Below, piece by piece: positions 52,001-63,834 of a DNA stretch of 64,000 nucleotides. Location of the stretch: the NCBI GenBank assembly GCA_035222895.1, contig JAVYIG010007940.1, forward strand, positions 1 through 64,000, in the 5' to 3' direction. This DNA comes from Strongylocentrotus droebachiensis. Lineage: Eukaryota; Echinodermata; Echinoidea; Camarodonta; Strongylocentrotidae. A program made the position numbers and the translations under genes. Every line of letters begins with the position of its first letter. The stretch's first letter is position 1. The notes beneath the pieces are model-generated. The model was not told the DNA's origin. It saw nothing but the letters and a program-made list of their open reading frames with translations, and did not search any database.

Positions 52001-54300
52001 TACATATTCTGGAATTGATCGGTGATAAGAGAGAAAAAATAAAATAAATCATCAAAACTTGTTTCTATAATCTAAACTGACTTTAAAATTTGACCATTCT
52101 TTTTCAATGTCTCTTTTAGTCATCTCTGGGATATTATTTTAAATTTACACATATACAGGCTAGGACAAAATGAAAACAGTTTTTCATCTCTCAATCACAT
52201 GTCACTGTCCTTCCAACTTCCAAGTCCATCATATATATTTTTCCAAAGACTATCGATCTCCAGAAACATGATATTCCATATTTTCAGTTTGCCTAAACCT
52301 GGCCCGTATACTACATATAAGTACAGTATCATAATAAACTATCCCTACAATTGATATGTGTCAAGCATGCATGCAGTAGTATCTACAAATCAACAAGGTT
52401 TTGGCTGTTGTGTATATGAGTTGCATTGTATTGTTGAGGGGGCTGGTGCTGTATCAACATGGCGTGCGGGAATACTGGATCAACTACTATACACCTGTAC
52501 CATCGGCTTGCTTTGTCTGTATGAGAGAGAGAAAGAAAGAGGAGAGAGAGAGGAGAGAGAAAGAAGGGGGAGGGAGAGAAAGAAGGAGAGATAGAAAGAA
52601 AGAAGGGGAAATGAAGGGACAGGAAAAGGACAGAACAGGGGATAAAATATCAATTGATTAATTTTATCCATCAAACAAGCACATAAAAGAATGGGGATAT
52701 AAGGCAAATTTATCAGGGAATTTATGAATCCTGAAGAGTTACAAGTATGTGTATTTATGAAAACCAAGACACATATAAAGTATATTATAATTATCAATAA
52801 TCCTATTTGTACAACTCACTCAAGTATGGCAGTCCAGCATTGCATTCATTCAACAGCAATTTGTGTTTTTTGGCCACATACTTACACAAAATTATTTTTG
52901 TTCATCCTGCAGGGAAAACCCATGGTTGACATGAAGTACATTTGAAGTGTTAAAATATGGAGAAGACTCCATGTTATTCATACATGGTCATAAAACCTCC
53001 CATTGTCAACATTTGGAAGGGGCAGATCCACCCCTGTCCCTTTTAGAGTTATCATCTAGCAAGGTGTGACGAGAATTTTGGAAGTAACACCAGCAAAGCT
53101 TTTAGATTTTTATTTTTTTAGTTTATCATATCTTTTTTCTCAAAATGTGTGATAAAATAATATATGCATAGTGATGATTTGAATAATTTGATAAGGGAAG
53201 TTGCCAAGACTATGAAATATGAACACAAGGCAAAAAAATAGAAAAAATAAATAAATCTGAACATTCAAAAATGGTAAAAACTTCATTAATCACCAGTATC
53301 AAAAATAAGCAACTCATAGTATCAATCTGAATCATTCTCATCAAATGCTGCTTTGTTTGTTTTCTATTGTTGTGGATTATATTTCTACATTCCTACATTT
53401 CCGATCAATTTATCATGAACTTAATGATGCACAATCATTAAGATCTGAGGTCTTGTATTAATGGGAAGTCTGTCTGTGGGTTTTATAATACTGGAAGTAA
53501 GTGATAAATTTTCTCATTTCTATTTCTTTTCTGGATTATTCCTACAAATGATCATTTATTTGTCACCAAGAACAAATTTTCAAGGAATTTTTGTGATTTT
53601 GAAAGAATTTTTACCCGTAAAGAAAAATACAATTGAAAAAAAAAAGACTTGCTACTTGCTAGTGACATCAAATGTAATTCTTTGTAGAATAAATTCAATA
53701 CTGTAAAAAGGCTTCGCACCTATTACACATTTCTATGGTATTAGAAGCCAGTAACTCTTGAATATTGGTTGATATTAATTACAATTTGATATCATTCATG
53801 CTCACAGCACATGTTTAGAGAATTTAAACAAAACCTAATATATATATATATATATGAATCTGCTTAACTTGACATTGATGTGCCATGAGTAGTATTAACA
53901 ATTATTTTGTACTCATCACAGCTAACAAAAAACCTAACATTATGAAAATTTGTTTAACAATGTTATTCTAAATTTGTGAATTAGTATGAAGTGAAAAAGG
54001 TTTGAGTATTTTTTCAGAGTCTACTGACTGACAAAAGAGAACTAAATTTAGATGCAGCATGTCAAGTAAATCACTCAATATGGAACAAAGAGATAAATGA
54101 TAACAACAACGTTAGTCAAATAAAGACATTCATAAAAGTACTATATTATATTCGCAAAGGAAAGAAAATAGAAAAATGCATTCAAGTGCAGAACCCAAAG
54201 AACCCAAAGTGCATAAAATTGTGTAACAATATATTTTCTTGAAAGGTCAATCAAAATTTGAAATCTACAATCCAAAGTGAACAATGTTTCAAAAGAACTA
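46046..54300. other. AT-rich flank 3' of the p180/kinectin gene: no gene recognised
   Basis: A CAGGGGCGGATCTAGCC hAT-like end with G/C runs lies at 47159 to about 47530. A possible LINE tail (GGAATAAATAAAACTTCAAACTTC) is at about 46930-46965. A GA-rich tract is at about 52520-52610 and an AT run at about 53835-53856. The final exon and 3' UTR of the gene at 56144-63834 may be hidden here, since its last recognised exon ends in a donor, but I could not identify them. Confidence 0.5.
51216..51369. repeat. Two interleaved inverted repeats
   Basis: GTTGTTCTCACTGCTGCAT (51216) is exactly complementary to ATGCAGCAGTGAGAACAAC (about 51303-51321). AAACACTACCTTATT (51242-51256) pairs with AATAAGGAGGTAGTGTTT (51352-51369) with a 3-base bulge. 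The order A, B, A', B' is that of a pseudoknot rather than of a simple hairpin. Confidence 0.6.
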
Positions 54301-54309
54301 ACAAAGGTC

Positions 54310-55088
54310 TAGCCTATAATCTAGGCGGAGTGCCGAGCTTTTTTCTTTGCTGCTAGACTAACCCTAAGCAAAACGTCTGATACGGCGAGACTACGAACCG
54401 TGAGTCGCGAAGCGGCTCACCGCCTATAATCACTGGTCTAGCTAATCAATATTCATATATATTCAAAATGGCGGATCTATGAATCATTCAACAGCCCTAC
54501 CAAATAAGGTACACCTATGTTACGTTCGACCAATCAGATATAAGAAATAGCAACGAAAAAAGATTGCGCTCGTCCATTACTAAATAAAAAAAAATCACAG
54601 CACAAGGGGATTGCTTGGTATATTGCACTCTTTCCAAAACCAGTAGGTAATGCAACAAAAATATCCCTGCCGGCTTCAATAACGCTACGAATAGCGGATT
54701 CCTGCAGTTCTCTGAATTTTCCATTAGGAATGCCTAGTTTGTTGGCCGCATATGATAAACTTTCTCGCAGAAGATCGTCGTCGCATGAACTACCCGCCAT
54801 CTTGGATGAAGAAAATGACGTAATGTCACGTGATTTATAATATGCATATGCATAGACTCTTCTCCATACGTGTTTCTGATTGGTTGAGTTCATTTCGTAT
54901 TCATGAGGTTTTTTCGTACGAAAAACTGGTCGATAATAAAAAAACAACGACTAAAGCTAGACCAGTGATTACAGGCGGTGAGCCGCTTCGCGGCTCACGG
55001 TTCGTAGTCTCGCCGTATCAGACGTTCTGCTTAAGGTTAGTCTAGCAGCAAAGAAAAAAGCTCGGCACTCCGCCTAGATTATAGGCTA
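54310..55088 (-). mobile_element. Non-autonomous transposon with 134-bp TIRs, 9-bp target duplication and a RecQ-helicase fragment
   Basis: Terminal inverted repeats at 54310-54443 and 54955-55088 differ at only a few positions; they begin TAGCCTATAATCTAGGCGG. ACAAAGGTC at 54301-54309 and 55089-55097 is an exact 9-bp duplication. Each TIR holds a perfect GAGCCGCTTCGCGGCTC hairpin. The 511-bp interior encodes, on the - strand, the start of a RecQ-type helicase, with CCAAT and CACGTGA motifs upstream of its ATG. Nine-base duplications with long TIRs fit Mutator-like elements. I also recall helicase-encoding Academ elements (AcademH) that make duplications of about this length, which would explain the cargo as an internal deletion. 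No transposase is present. Confidence 0.9.
54534..54800 (-). pseudogene. Truncated N-terminus of a RecQ-like DNA helicase inside the transposon
   Basis: The ATG at 54800 lies in CCAAGATGGCGGG, a strong initiation context. The frame reads MAGSSCDDDLL, then FRELQESAIRSVIEAGRDIF and the Walker A motif LPTGFGKSAIYQ (ATP-binding helicase motif I), and continues FVAIS, which looks like the beginning of motif Ia, before a TGA at 54534. Everything after that (DEAH box, motifs III-VI, RQC) is missing, so this cannot be an active helicase. A T-rich run ending TTTAG at about 54586 could be a remnant splice acceptor. The same frame extends upstream of the ATG but without conservation. Confidence 0.8.
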
Positions 55089-55097
55089 ACAAAGGTC

Positions 55098-55945
55098 CAA
55101 TCGTCAAACCAAAAATGAATAATGATAATACCAACAAAAATATATAATAAAATATATGATAAATGATAGAGAAGTACCATATGTGCCACTTTTCTGGAGC
55201 CTTGAAACTATTTACCATACCTAAACATATCATAATACAATTTGATATAAAACATTAAAGCCAAGATAATCAATGAAATATTTTAGATTCATGACTAAAG
55301 ATAGTACTGTTAATTTGTATAGTGTAATGATCACCTTTTGATTTCCTCTTTAATCTTGCTTTGTCAATATGGATCTGTAACTTTTTTTATTGTCCATTTC
55401 TGTGGACCTCTTTGAAAATCAAATTAATAATGGAAATCCATCACATATCTTAAAATTAAATATTAAAAAAAAAAAGGGTGTAAAATCTGGCAATAATATG
55501 AAATTATGCACAAGACATTTTCTGAATATCAGAATTTTAAAGTATTTCACTTTGCATATCAATGTAAAGCTACAGTCTCAAAGGTTCTTACGAATCTCCC
55601 TGTTTTTCCAATATCTTCCCGAATTTCCATTGTCTGAAAATCGTTCGTACGGCGTTCGTAGCAGTTCGTAATGGCATTTGTGACCGAGGCTTTAAGAGAA
55701 CAAGTATTTTCCAATAACCTTCACCGTGCCACATTTAACCATTTTATCCCCAGTTTTTCTTTTTAACCAATGCGCCAACCAGAAACGTATGCTAGCATGC
55801 AGGTGTATTCCGATTGAGACAAACTTTGGCTAAAAATGGAATCTGAATATTTCAATGTCATTTCAATGATGGTGTTGTTATTGTTGTTGATGATGATCAT
55901 AATGAAGATGATGATGATGATCATGATCTTAATGAAGATAATAAA

Positions 55946-55983
<38 letters not shown>

Positions 55984-56143
55984 CTTCGTCAATGGTGATG
56001 GTGATGGTTTCAAAGGAATTCCAATTTTGCATAGCATGATGTGACAGATCATGACCATGGCAACCAATTTACTGGAAGAGGGTGGTGAGAAGGTTTTAAA
56101 TAATTTTTAACAAACAAAAACAAAAAATGTACAGAATGTGTAC
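55098..56143. repeat. Intergenic or intronic stretch with GAT microsatellite
   Basis: No gene is recognised. At about 55875-55982 there is an imperfect then pure (GAT)n run, which creates artefactual open frames of poly-Met or poly-Ile on the two strands. The rest is AT-rich and unremarkable. Confidence 0.7.
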
Positions 56144-59100
56144 CTCCTCATTTGCTGCATCTGCTAGTTGCAATTCTACTTGGCTTTCTGTCAACGAAGT
56201 ACTGCCTTCGGCCTGTTTGGACTGGGTAAGGTAAGGCAAGAAATAAAGAAAAAAAGAAAAAAAGAAAAATAGAATCCCCCGAAATAAAGCTAAAATAAAG
56301 CTAGAAAAATCTAAAATAAAGCTAAAATAAAGCTAGAATAAAGCTAAAGACGAAGCTAAAATAAAGCTAAACTAAAGCTAAACTAAAGCTAAATAAAGCT
56401 AAATAAAGCTAAATAAAGCTAAAATAAATGCAAGAACAGGCATAGGACAGTAAAGGCTTGTTTTTATTTTTTATTTGATAAGTTTATGGCTTCAATAAAA
56501 AAGAGTATGCTGCCCACAAAAAAAAATTTGCTTCAAAAATTATCATTAAAAATGCAATGGAAATGGTTTATCACGAGATATAGTTTTACTGAAGTGACAG
56601 GGAAATATATTTCATGCATGGTTTCTTGCACAGGTGATTCAACAGACAGAATTCATGACAAACAAACAGACACACACAAACACACAATCAACTCATGCAA
56701 CACGGTTGGGTTTACATGACGAGAAGTGATTTTCTTTATTTATTGGAAACCCATGTATTTTTTATATCACAAAAAAACGAAAAAATTTTTTAATAGCATT
56801 TAAAAATGACTTTAAAAGGGATGGAAATGACTATAGCTGATTAATCGTATCAACACTTTTTTATTAGTGTGAAGTAGTTTAAAACTTAAAAATCATGAGA
56901 AATGATGTTTGATGAAATGTCATTTTCAGCTTGCAATACAGGTAGTCAAATATAATTGGAGATGTCAGTATGATCTAACTAGTTGGGCAGGTAAGATAGG
57001 AAGACCTGTGGGTCCATGTTAGTTCTATCTATATTAACGAGGTACCCAAACCTGCCTTAACCAGTGTATTCAATCAGTGATAGTTCTTATCATAAGAATA
57101 TGCTTCTTTTGAAGGGATTAGGGCTTTGGTATGAACATTTTCCCCAAATATAAGCAGAGTTCACTTCTTGTGAATTTATGCCAAGCCCAGAAATGATCCC
57201 CTAATCACTTAAGGTAAGCCCCTTCCATAGTAGCTCGGCCTCAAATAATATCCCACCTGAGATCTTTAATATTTTTCAATGAATGTGGACTAAAACCATT
57301 GCATTTGACTTTCTGAAAAAGATATGCATGAATTGTGAAATTTACACACATAAAAGTTACAAATGACAACAACCAAAAAGAAAGAAAGGAAGGACCAAGA
57401 CAAGTATGTTGAAAATGTATGTCTGTTTTATGAGCTGCCAACTAAGGGTTGACCCTCCACACCTTTTCCTTCATGAGAGAGCTCTTATTTCAGAGTTAAT
57501 TTTTTTTCTTCATAAGAGCTCTTTTTACATTTTATAGGAAAAGGTAAGAGGGGTCAGATTACTTTCTTTTACTTCTTTCAACTTTTCCAGAAATATCATT
57601 TAAAGCCCCACTGCACTACTTATAGCTACTTGCGCCCTGTATATAGCAAACAATGTCTAATAGGTGACCATTGGTCCCCCATGATCCCCTTTTTCTTAGG
57701 TTAATTGAAAGCTGATTTGATAACCACCTATCAGTGAACATTCAGGGAGGTCTAATCCCTCCTGGCCAAACTAGTGCAGAGGGACTTAAACTTGTAAGAC
57801 CTAATTCGCTCTCAGATGCTGTGGATTATTTCGCTGGAGAGTCCGAGTGCTGTCTACTCACCACTTCTTTAGCGGCACCATTCTGCATCTTGAGCTTAGC
57901 AACTGTCTCTTTCTCTGTGTTGAGGGCCGTCTGAGTCTTCTTTAACATGACCTGTAGCTTAGCAGCTGCCTTGCCTAGATCCTGGGTTAAGGACTTCTCT
58001 TTCTTGAGACTATCATTTAAAGTTGTGAGTTCCTAAAATCAAAAAGAGTTATCATGGGTAATTACTAATCTTCTTCCGTTAGCTACAAGCAGTTAACAAT
58101 TTTTGAAATATAACTGATGATTTTTAATCAATTTCTGGAATATCCTGATAGTAACTTTCCATGTTTCAATGGTAGAACACACAGTACTCAATTCTTTGAA
58201 AATTATTTGGGAGACTTCCATAAAAGGCTGAAATGTTGACCAACATGAAAGTATTTTATTTTCGGCCCAAAAAACAATAGAATATGAAAAACCTAACTGT
58301 CTATTCAAAAATATCCTGGCTAGATGCATATTAATTCCATAGGGACCAATGAAACTACAGTGCAACCTGTCTATAAAGACCACCCAAGGGAGACAAGAAA
58401 GGTGGTCTTTATAGGCAGGTGGTTGATCTGTACAGGTACATGTTTCAATTGAAAAATCATTTTCAAGGGAAACAAAAAAATGTGGTCTTTGTAGACAGGT
58501 GGACACTAAAGCAGGCTGGACTGTACTATAGTAACGCACCTTCTGTTGAGCAGCAGCCTTCTCCTCAGCCTCAGTGAGTGCCTTGGCGAGTTTCTCCTTG
58601 GCTCCATCATCTCCTCCAGCTGGAGCTGCAGCCGCTGCCTCCTTCAAGGAGCTAACCTCCTTCTCTGCAGCCTCTGATCGGCTCTTGGATTCAGCCAGCT
58701 GTTTTTGGAGTGCACTCACCCCTTCTGCTTGGCTCTCTGAGGATGCGACCTTGGACTGTAGGTCAGCTAGACTAGCCTTGGCTTGCTCTAGTTCAGCCGA
58801 CACTCTCTTCACTTCTGCTTCGGACGAAGACAGTTTATTCTTGGTCTAGGTCAAGATGGAGAGTGTAACATGAAACCGTTGAGGCTCTTGAAGTTTCAAA
58901 CATGGCATGAAAATCACTGACCTCACAAAGACTTAATATTGTTCGGATAGTTCATGATATCTTAATATGATGGATATTTTTATGTAAGTCACAATTGCAC
59001 AATAGTTTATACAGCACATGCAATCAACATAAACCAGACAATCAAAAACATGCTTTTAAGAAATTCTGTAAAATTTAAGATAATGAATAAAAAACTTGTT

Positions 59101-62100
59101 TTTAATTTTTTTTTAATTAAAAAAGAGATAATAAATATGAAATCCAGGAATAAATAAATTGATTTACCCCCATAAAACAAAAATATTAACTACTGTATAC
59201 TTCCAAGTACTACAATACTTTGAAGGCATGCAATTACAGCGCCACATGCAACAAACATTACAAACTACGGGATAGGGATGCAAAAGCAAGATTTGGGAGA
59301 TCATTGAAAGGGATCATTGAAAGGAAAGCTGAGGAACAGGTTATAGAATTAACTTTGTTCTGATGGACCTGTTCCGATGGACCTGTTCTGTGATCTATCT
59401 TCAAATAATGTTAGAGGTTTAAACATGTAGGTTAGTATTCTGATGATTGATTTGGTTGATTCTAATCAGCTACCTCCTCAATTTTCTCCTCTTTGTCATG
59501 ACTCTGTTCTACCCTCTGATTGGCTGCTTCAAGCTGTTCTTTCAACTGATGAAGCTGTGCTTTCAGTGCTTCCAGCTCGTGGCTTGTTGTTTCGTAGCTT
59601 GATGCCGCTGACTCTTGGTCCCGTCTTAGTGTTTCTATCGTGGTCTGGGCCTCTTCAAGATCAGATGTTAACCTTGAATTTTCAGTGGTCTTCTGAAAAT
59701 TATGGGACATTCAAAAATATTGATCTACTGAGAGGAAATCCTTCACCAAAAGATGGAATGGATTGAAAGAATTTGCAAAGACCAAAATAAATAGCCACAA
59801 AACACCACAAAACTTCAGAAGCGGAGCAAGTTGTCTATTCTACATCCCTTACATGTCTCGTTTAACGGTTTTCCTTTAAATCAACAAAATGGTCACATTG
59901 TAAAGGCAGAATTTCATCAATATTCAAGGTTCCAGTATTATGTCGATCTCTGTGGGTACTATAGCAAAATATCATCCCACAAGAGGATATAACGATTCAA
60001 TCTCACCCAATTTCTTTCTGTTAATCAAACATCTCATCATTGATAATGATGAATTCATATAATGCTTTAGAGCAGGTTTGGATAGGTTACACAATGATAT
60101 GCTCCATCCACTCACTTTAATAATGCAAACAAATGGCAAATTCTTAACCAACCATCTGCTTCCCTAAAACAGCTACGGTAATCAATAATGAATGATCTAC
60201 ACCACTTTCCCACACACCCGAGTCACACAAAAGAGAAATACATCCTCTAATACACAAGCACCCATGCAAAGGTATACAGGTTAATGAGTTATTATTATAT
60301 ATGCAGATTAATCTTGATGGTGTATGACTTCATATTCTAAAAAGGGTACTGATTTTGAAGAATGGTTCTAGTTTATGAATCAAATTGGGTATAATAAGCT
60401 TTTATCTAATGGCGGATTTTACGAAGACACTATTTCACTACTTCTATATATGGTCATTTTGGCATGGGAAAGAAATAAATGATTTTGGAAGTTTATTCAA
60501 AACAAATTACTGTACCTCCGTCGGTTTGATTCCCTTTTTCTTTGTTAATAATAAATTGAGGATTATAGAAAGAGAAATATACAGCATTTTATGAATTCTT
60601 TAACATACTGAATGAGAACAATCAACATACGCTTGATGCCGTAGCCCAGCCAGTTTAACGATTCCTTTTATAAATCACAGCAAGTTTGCAATGTGTGTAC
60701 TACCACACATCAAAAAGACCAATAACCAACACAACAATATCACAGCATTCCATCCAACCAACCAACCCTACATGGAACCAGCGAAACCTGTCTATAAAGG
60801 CCATCCAATGAAAGCACTATTTATTGACCACTATAGATGGATGGCCTTTCTAGACAGGTTCTACAATACACCTTTCTTTACTAAAGAGGGATCAACCACT
60901 TAATAGGCAGGTGGCCTTTATAGAGAGGTGGCAACGAGATGTTGTCTATTAATGGTCCCCCGAGACACCACGTTCTGGTGTTAGATGAGCATGAGAAGAT
61001 GTCAGTGGTGAAACATAATAATAAGAGCCTGATTGGATACAAGCTAGGGTATGGATTCAATGCTCACCATGTATGGTATTTCATAAAGTTCAGCAAGCTA
61101 TTAACAAGAAATGGTGGGAATAATTTATCTCAATCTGTAGCCAAGAACCATAATTTCCTTTAATATATTGAGTTATGTATAATAGGTTGTTTTTAGTACA
61201 GGGCATAAGTACAGATATAGTTTGTCCTATAATATACACTACTGCTAAACACAATGCAGTTAACATAATTATCCCCAAATGGTAGATATCTTATACTTAG
61301 GAATCAGGGTATAAATAACTAAGTGTAAATGCTGACATACCAGTGTATTAGATGTTAGTTTACTACACACTCCAACTCTCAATGATCAACATACGGTAAT
61401 CAGAATAATATGTTGAGAACTTGATAAAGGAAAATTCCTCCCATTTGATCATGACAGCATATGGAATGAGATTTTTAGGGGGTAAAAATTGTCGTAATTG
61501 AACATGTTATACTAGCAATATTTCATCTAACTTGTAAAACCATTCAACCTTTCAAGAAATCAAAATATTTGAGGGAAGATGCCAAATCATTTAGGCAGAG
61601 ATATAAATGCAACATTTCCACAAAGATGACTGGAAAGTTGAGACTGAATTGTTATAAACAGAAACCTTTGGTGCTATAAGGTTTTCAAACATGTATCACA
61701 AATATACTCCTGCTATACAAGTTTTCAGAATAAGTGACCTTTTCTGTTGTTCATCTTGATGAAAATTGTTTTCTTGGTATTTACAATAAAAGAAATGTTG
61801 AAACTCAAGAAAAATACCAGCTCTCCATTATCTCTATTTAATATATACCCTATATACTTTGAATAGGCTACAAAATTCCCTACAGCACTCTAGGGGGTAA
61901 ATATAAATCCAATTATCCATTAGAGACTCCAGATGAGCATGCATGAAATGAACATAGAGAGAGAGGGAGGGAACTTTGTAAGATAGTTTAGTTTTAAATC
62001 CATGATGTAATTTCAGAGAAGGAATACAAAATCAAAGGAAATCAAAAGGTGAATCTGATTCTGAATATAGGTTATAAAAATATTGTTAACTTTGTATGCA

Positions 62101-63552
62101 TACACTATGGAAAGAACCAACAAATCTTGACTACAATAAAAAATAAAATAAACCAGAGGCACTTCTAAACATGTTTACAATTTGATTCTAAAACACATGC
62201 CACAGCAAAAATTGTTTGGTGGTCATTTTTCTACACTACCCTATTAAATCCCTAATCTTAATGTTAGATCAACTGATATACATGTATGCCCATTACTTTA
62301 CCCTTACTCAAAATCTGAACTAAAACCAAACTGCTGTACAACCCTGATCCTTGACCCTACATCTATGATGAAATCATCTCTGAGCACATGTTGGGTCATC
62401 TAAACACTGCAAGGTTCATGCGATAAGTTGCACATCACCCATATGAGTTTTGATTAAGATTTATTACTCCATCCATGATCTCACCTGTGATTCCGTTGAA
62501 GACAATGAAGCCAATTCTTCTTGTAATGAGTTTACTTCAGATTTAGCCTTCAAGAACGAAGAGGAGGAGGAGAGGGTAAAGGAAGGGATAAACCATTGCA
62601 AAGCACACAAGCAAATTAATAGAGGACACTGCAGCTAGTAGAGATCATATTAATGCATGCAAACATACATAGATAACACTACACTAGGGAACAGTTAGGG
62701 AAATTTAGACAATCTTCAAAACATGACAAACATGCACATTTAAGCATAATTATATTTACAATTAATATAGGTTTTGAGTACTATGTTAAATACAAGAAGA
62801 TACTTTAGATGCTAGAAATGGAAACACATTCCACCCTACCCCTAAACAAACAAACAAAAATGAATAAAAAGTTGTAAACATGCATCATTTCAGATGGGAC
62901 ATTTTTCTTTCATTCCTGCTATAAATTTTCAAGACAATACTTGTCAAGGCCAAATCAAAGATGAGAAATATTAAACAGAAGTTCAGTCATGTTTTCTATT
63001 TCAAATATCACTGTCCTTTCATAACAATTACTGTGACTATGACCCACTTAAGGCCTGTCTTTATCAGCTCTAGTTTGCCAAATAACCCGCTATTTTAACT
63101 ATCCCGATCGGAAAATATCCAGCAAATTTGCATCTTCATCTGCCCGCAGTAGCAATTAGCGGGATATTTGGTCAAGAAAATATCCCGAAAAATCTTGGTT
63201 TTGTTTCCAAAATATCCTGCTATTTGGGAAATAGTGGGCTAATTTGTACCTGTTCGAGCTAGTTTTTGATGACCGTATCGGTCTGTTGAAGACGCAATTT
63301 CCAGCTTCGGGATAATATCCCGAGTCTGAAAATAGCGGGTTATTTGGCAAACTCGAGCTGATGAAGACAGGCCTTTTGTTGCAATGACTGGCTGGCACTA
63401 TTCTCCCACCTACCATGATTCTGCAGAGGAACACACTAACACACATGTATTAAACTTACCTGTCCTAGATTAGATTCAGTTTGATTTAGCTTCTCTTCCC
63501 AGTTAATCTCTTCTGACTCTACACTACTCTGAAGCTTGTTTAGAATGGACTC
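56144..63552 (-). CDS. RRBP1: Ribosome-binding protein 1 (p180)/kinectin-family coiled coil, C-terminal part, 6 exons, partial
   Basis: Exons in transcript order are 63552-63460, 62547-62485, 59692-59474, 58845-58540, 58032-57862 and 56221-56144: 310 codons, all joins in phase 0. Proteins of this family sit in the ER membrane by an N-terminal helix and extend a long cytosolic coiled coil that binds ribosomes, microtubules or kinesin. The visible part is heptad-rich throughout: ESILNKLQSSVESEE, LEALKAQLHQLKEQLEAANQ, VSALQKQLAESKSRSE. An alanine/glycine break (AAAAAPAGGDDG) occurs in the fourth exon. The segment LGKAAAKLQVMLKKTQ followed by EKETVAKL resembles the C-terminus of p180 as I remember it, and the first exon resembles the LQSSVEEEE stretch of both relatives. 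The 5' part lies beyond the window. The last exon ends at a GTACAC donor or reads through for about 18 codons. Generic coiled-coil similarity limits the naming. Confidence 0.75.
56275..56430. repeat. Minisatellite of AATAAAGCTA units
   Basis: About fourteen imperfect copies of a 10-12 base unit (AATAAAGCTAAA) lie just upstream, in transcript direction, of the exon at 56221-56144. On the - strand the unit reads TTTAGCTTTATT, which supplies a series of polypyrimidine-AG-like motifs before the true acceptor. Confidence 0.85.
57604..57785 (-). mobile_element. TTAA MITE, 190-bp family, copy 5 (reverse)
   Basis: Flanked by TTAA at 57600-57603 and 57786-57789. Ends AGCCCCACTGCACTAC and TAGTGCAGAGGGAC. 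It is the reverse orientation of copies 1 and 2 and lies in an intron of the p180/kinectin gene, close to the exon end at 57862. Confidence 0.85.
58358..58523. mobile_element. pogo/Tc1-type MITE, 166 bp, copy 2
   Basis: CAGTGCAACCTGTCTATAAA at the left and GCAGGCTGGACTG at the right, with TA at 58356-58357 and 58524-58525. It is homologous over its whole length to 16040-16205. It ends only 16 bases from the exon at 58845-58540, so it lies immediately after that exon's splice donor. Confidence 0.85.
60779..60935. mobile_element. Diverged relative of the 166-bp pogo-type MITE, copy 3
   Basis: The left end AGCGAAACCTGTCTATAAAG and the internal TAGGCAGGTGGCCTTTATAG recall copies 1 and 2. The middle is rearranged and the right end is not clean. 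Confidence 0.5.
63051..63374. mobile_element. MITE with about 48-bp inverted ends in a p180/kinectin intron
   Basis: AGGCCTGTCTTTATCAGCTC at the left and GAGCTGATGAAGACAGGCCT at the right are inverted. The arms continue through GTTTGCCAAATAACCCGC and its complement. The interior has further ATCCCGCTATTTGG-like inverted motifs. The open frames on it are incidental. Confidence 0.8.
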
Positions 63553-63810
63553 CTGTGAATGAAAGGAAACGAACCATATACCAGGTATTCAGTAATTTAT
63601 GCAGACAGCTGCCGTGTTTATATGCTGTATAGTGAGTAAGGACTGTCATTTCTAAAACCAAAGCTGAAAATCAACACTCAACAGTAACTTTCTTTACCTA
63701 ATACAACTGTACTATCAAGTATGACTGACATGGGACCAAAATTGTTAATTGATCATCAATTATTATCTTCAAGTTTAATTCAAATTCATAAATCTTTGAG
63801 GTAAATATAC

Positions 63811-63834
63811 CTGGGTATGAAATTGTGAGTCCAT
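63811..63834 (-). CDS. Candidate 24-base microexon of the p180/kinectin gene
   Basis: On the - strand, AAGTTTTTCTAG is followed by 24 bases encoding MDSQFHTQ and then CAG|GTATAT. It is phase 0 at both ends, as are all other exons of this gene, so it could be included or skipped freely. It is short, so chance is possible. Confidence 0.3.

Noticed and set aside
52358-52661. Open frames rich in Glu, Arg and Lys
   Set aside because: Artefact of a GA-rich simple tract; no conserved segment.
55763-56039. Open frames of poly-Ile and poly-Met
   Set aside because: Artefact of the GAT microsatellite.
58093-58812. A single 239-codon protein
   Set aside because: Only the first part (to 58540) is the coiled-coil exon; the rest is intron and MITE read past a splice donor.
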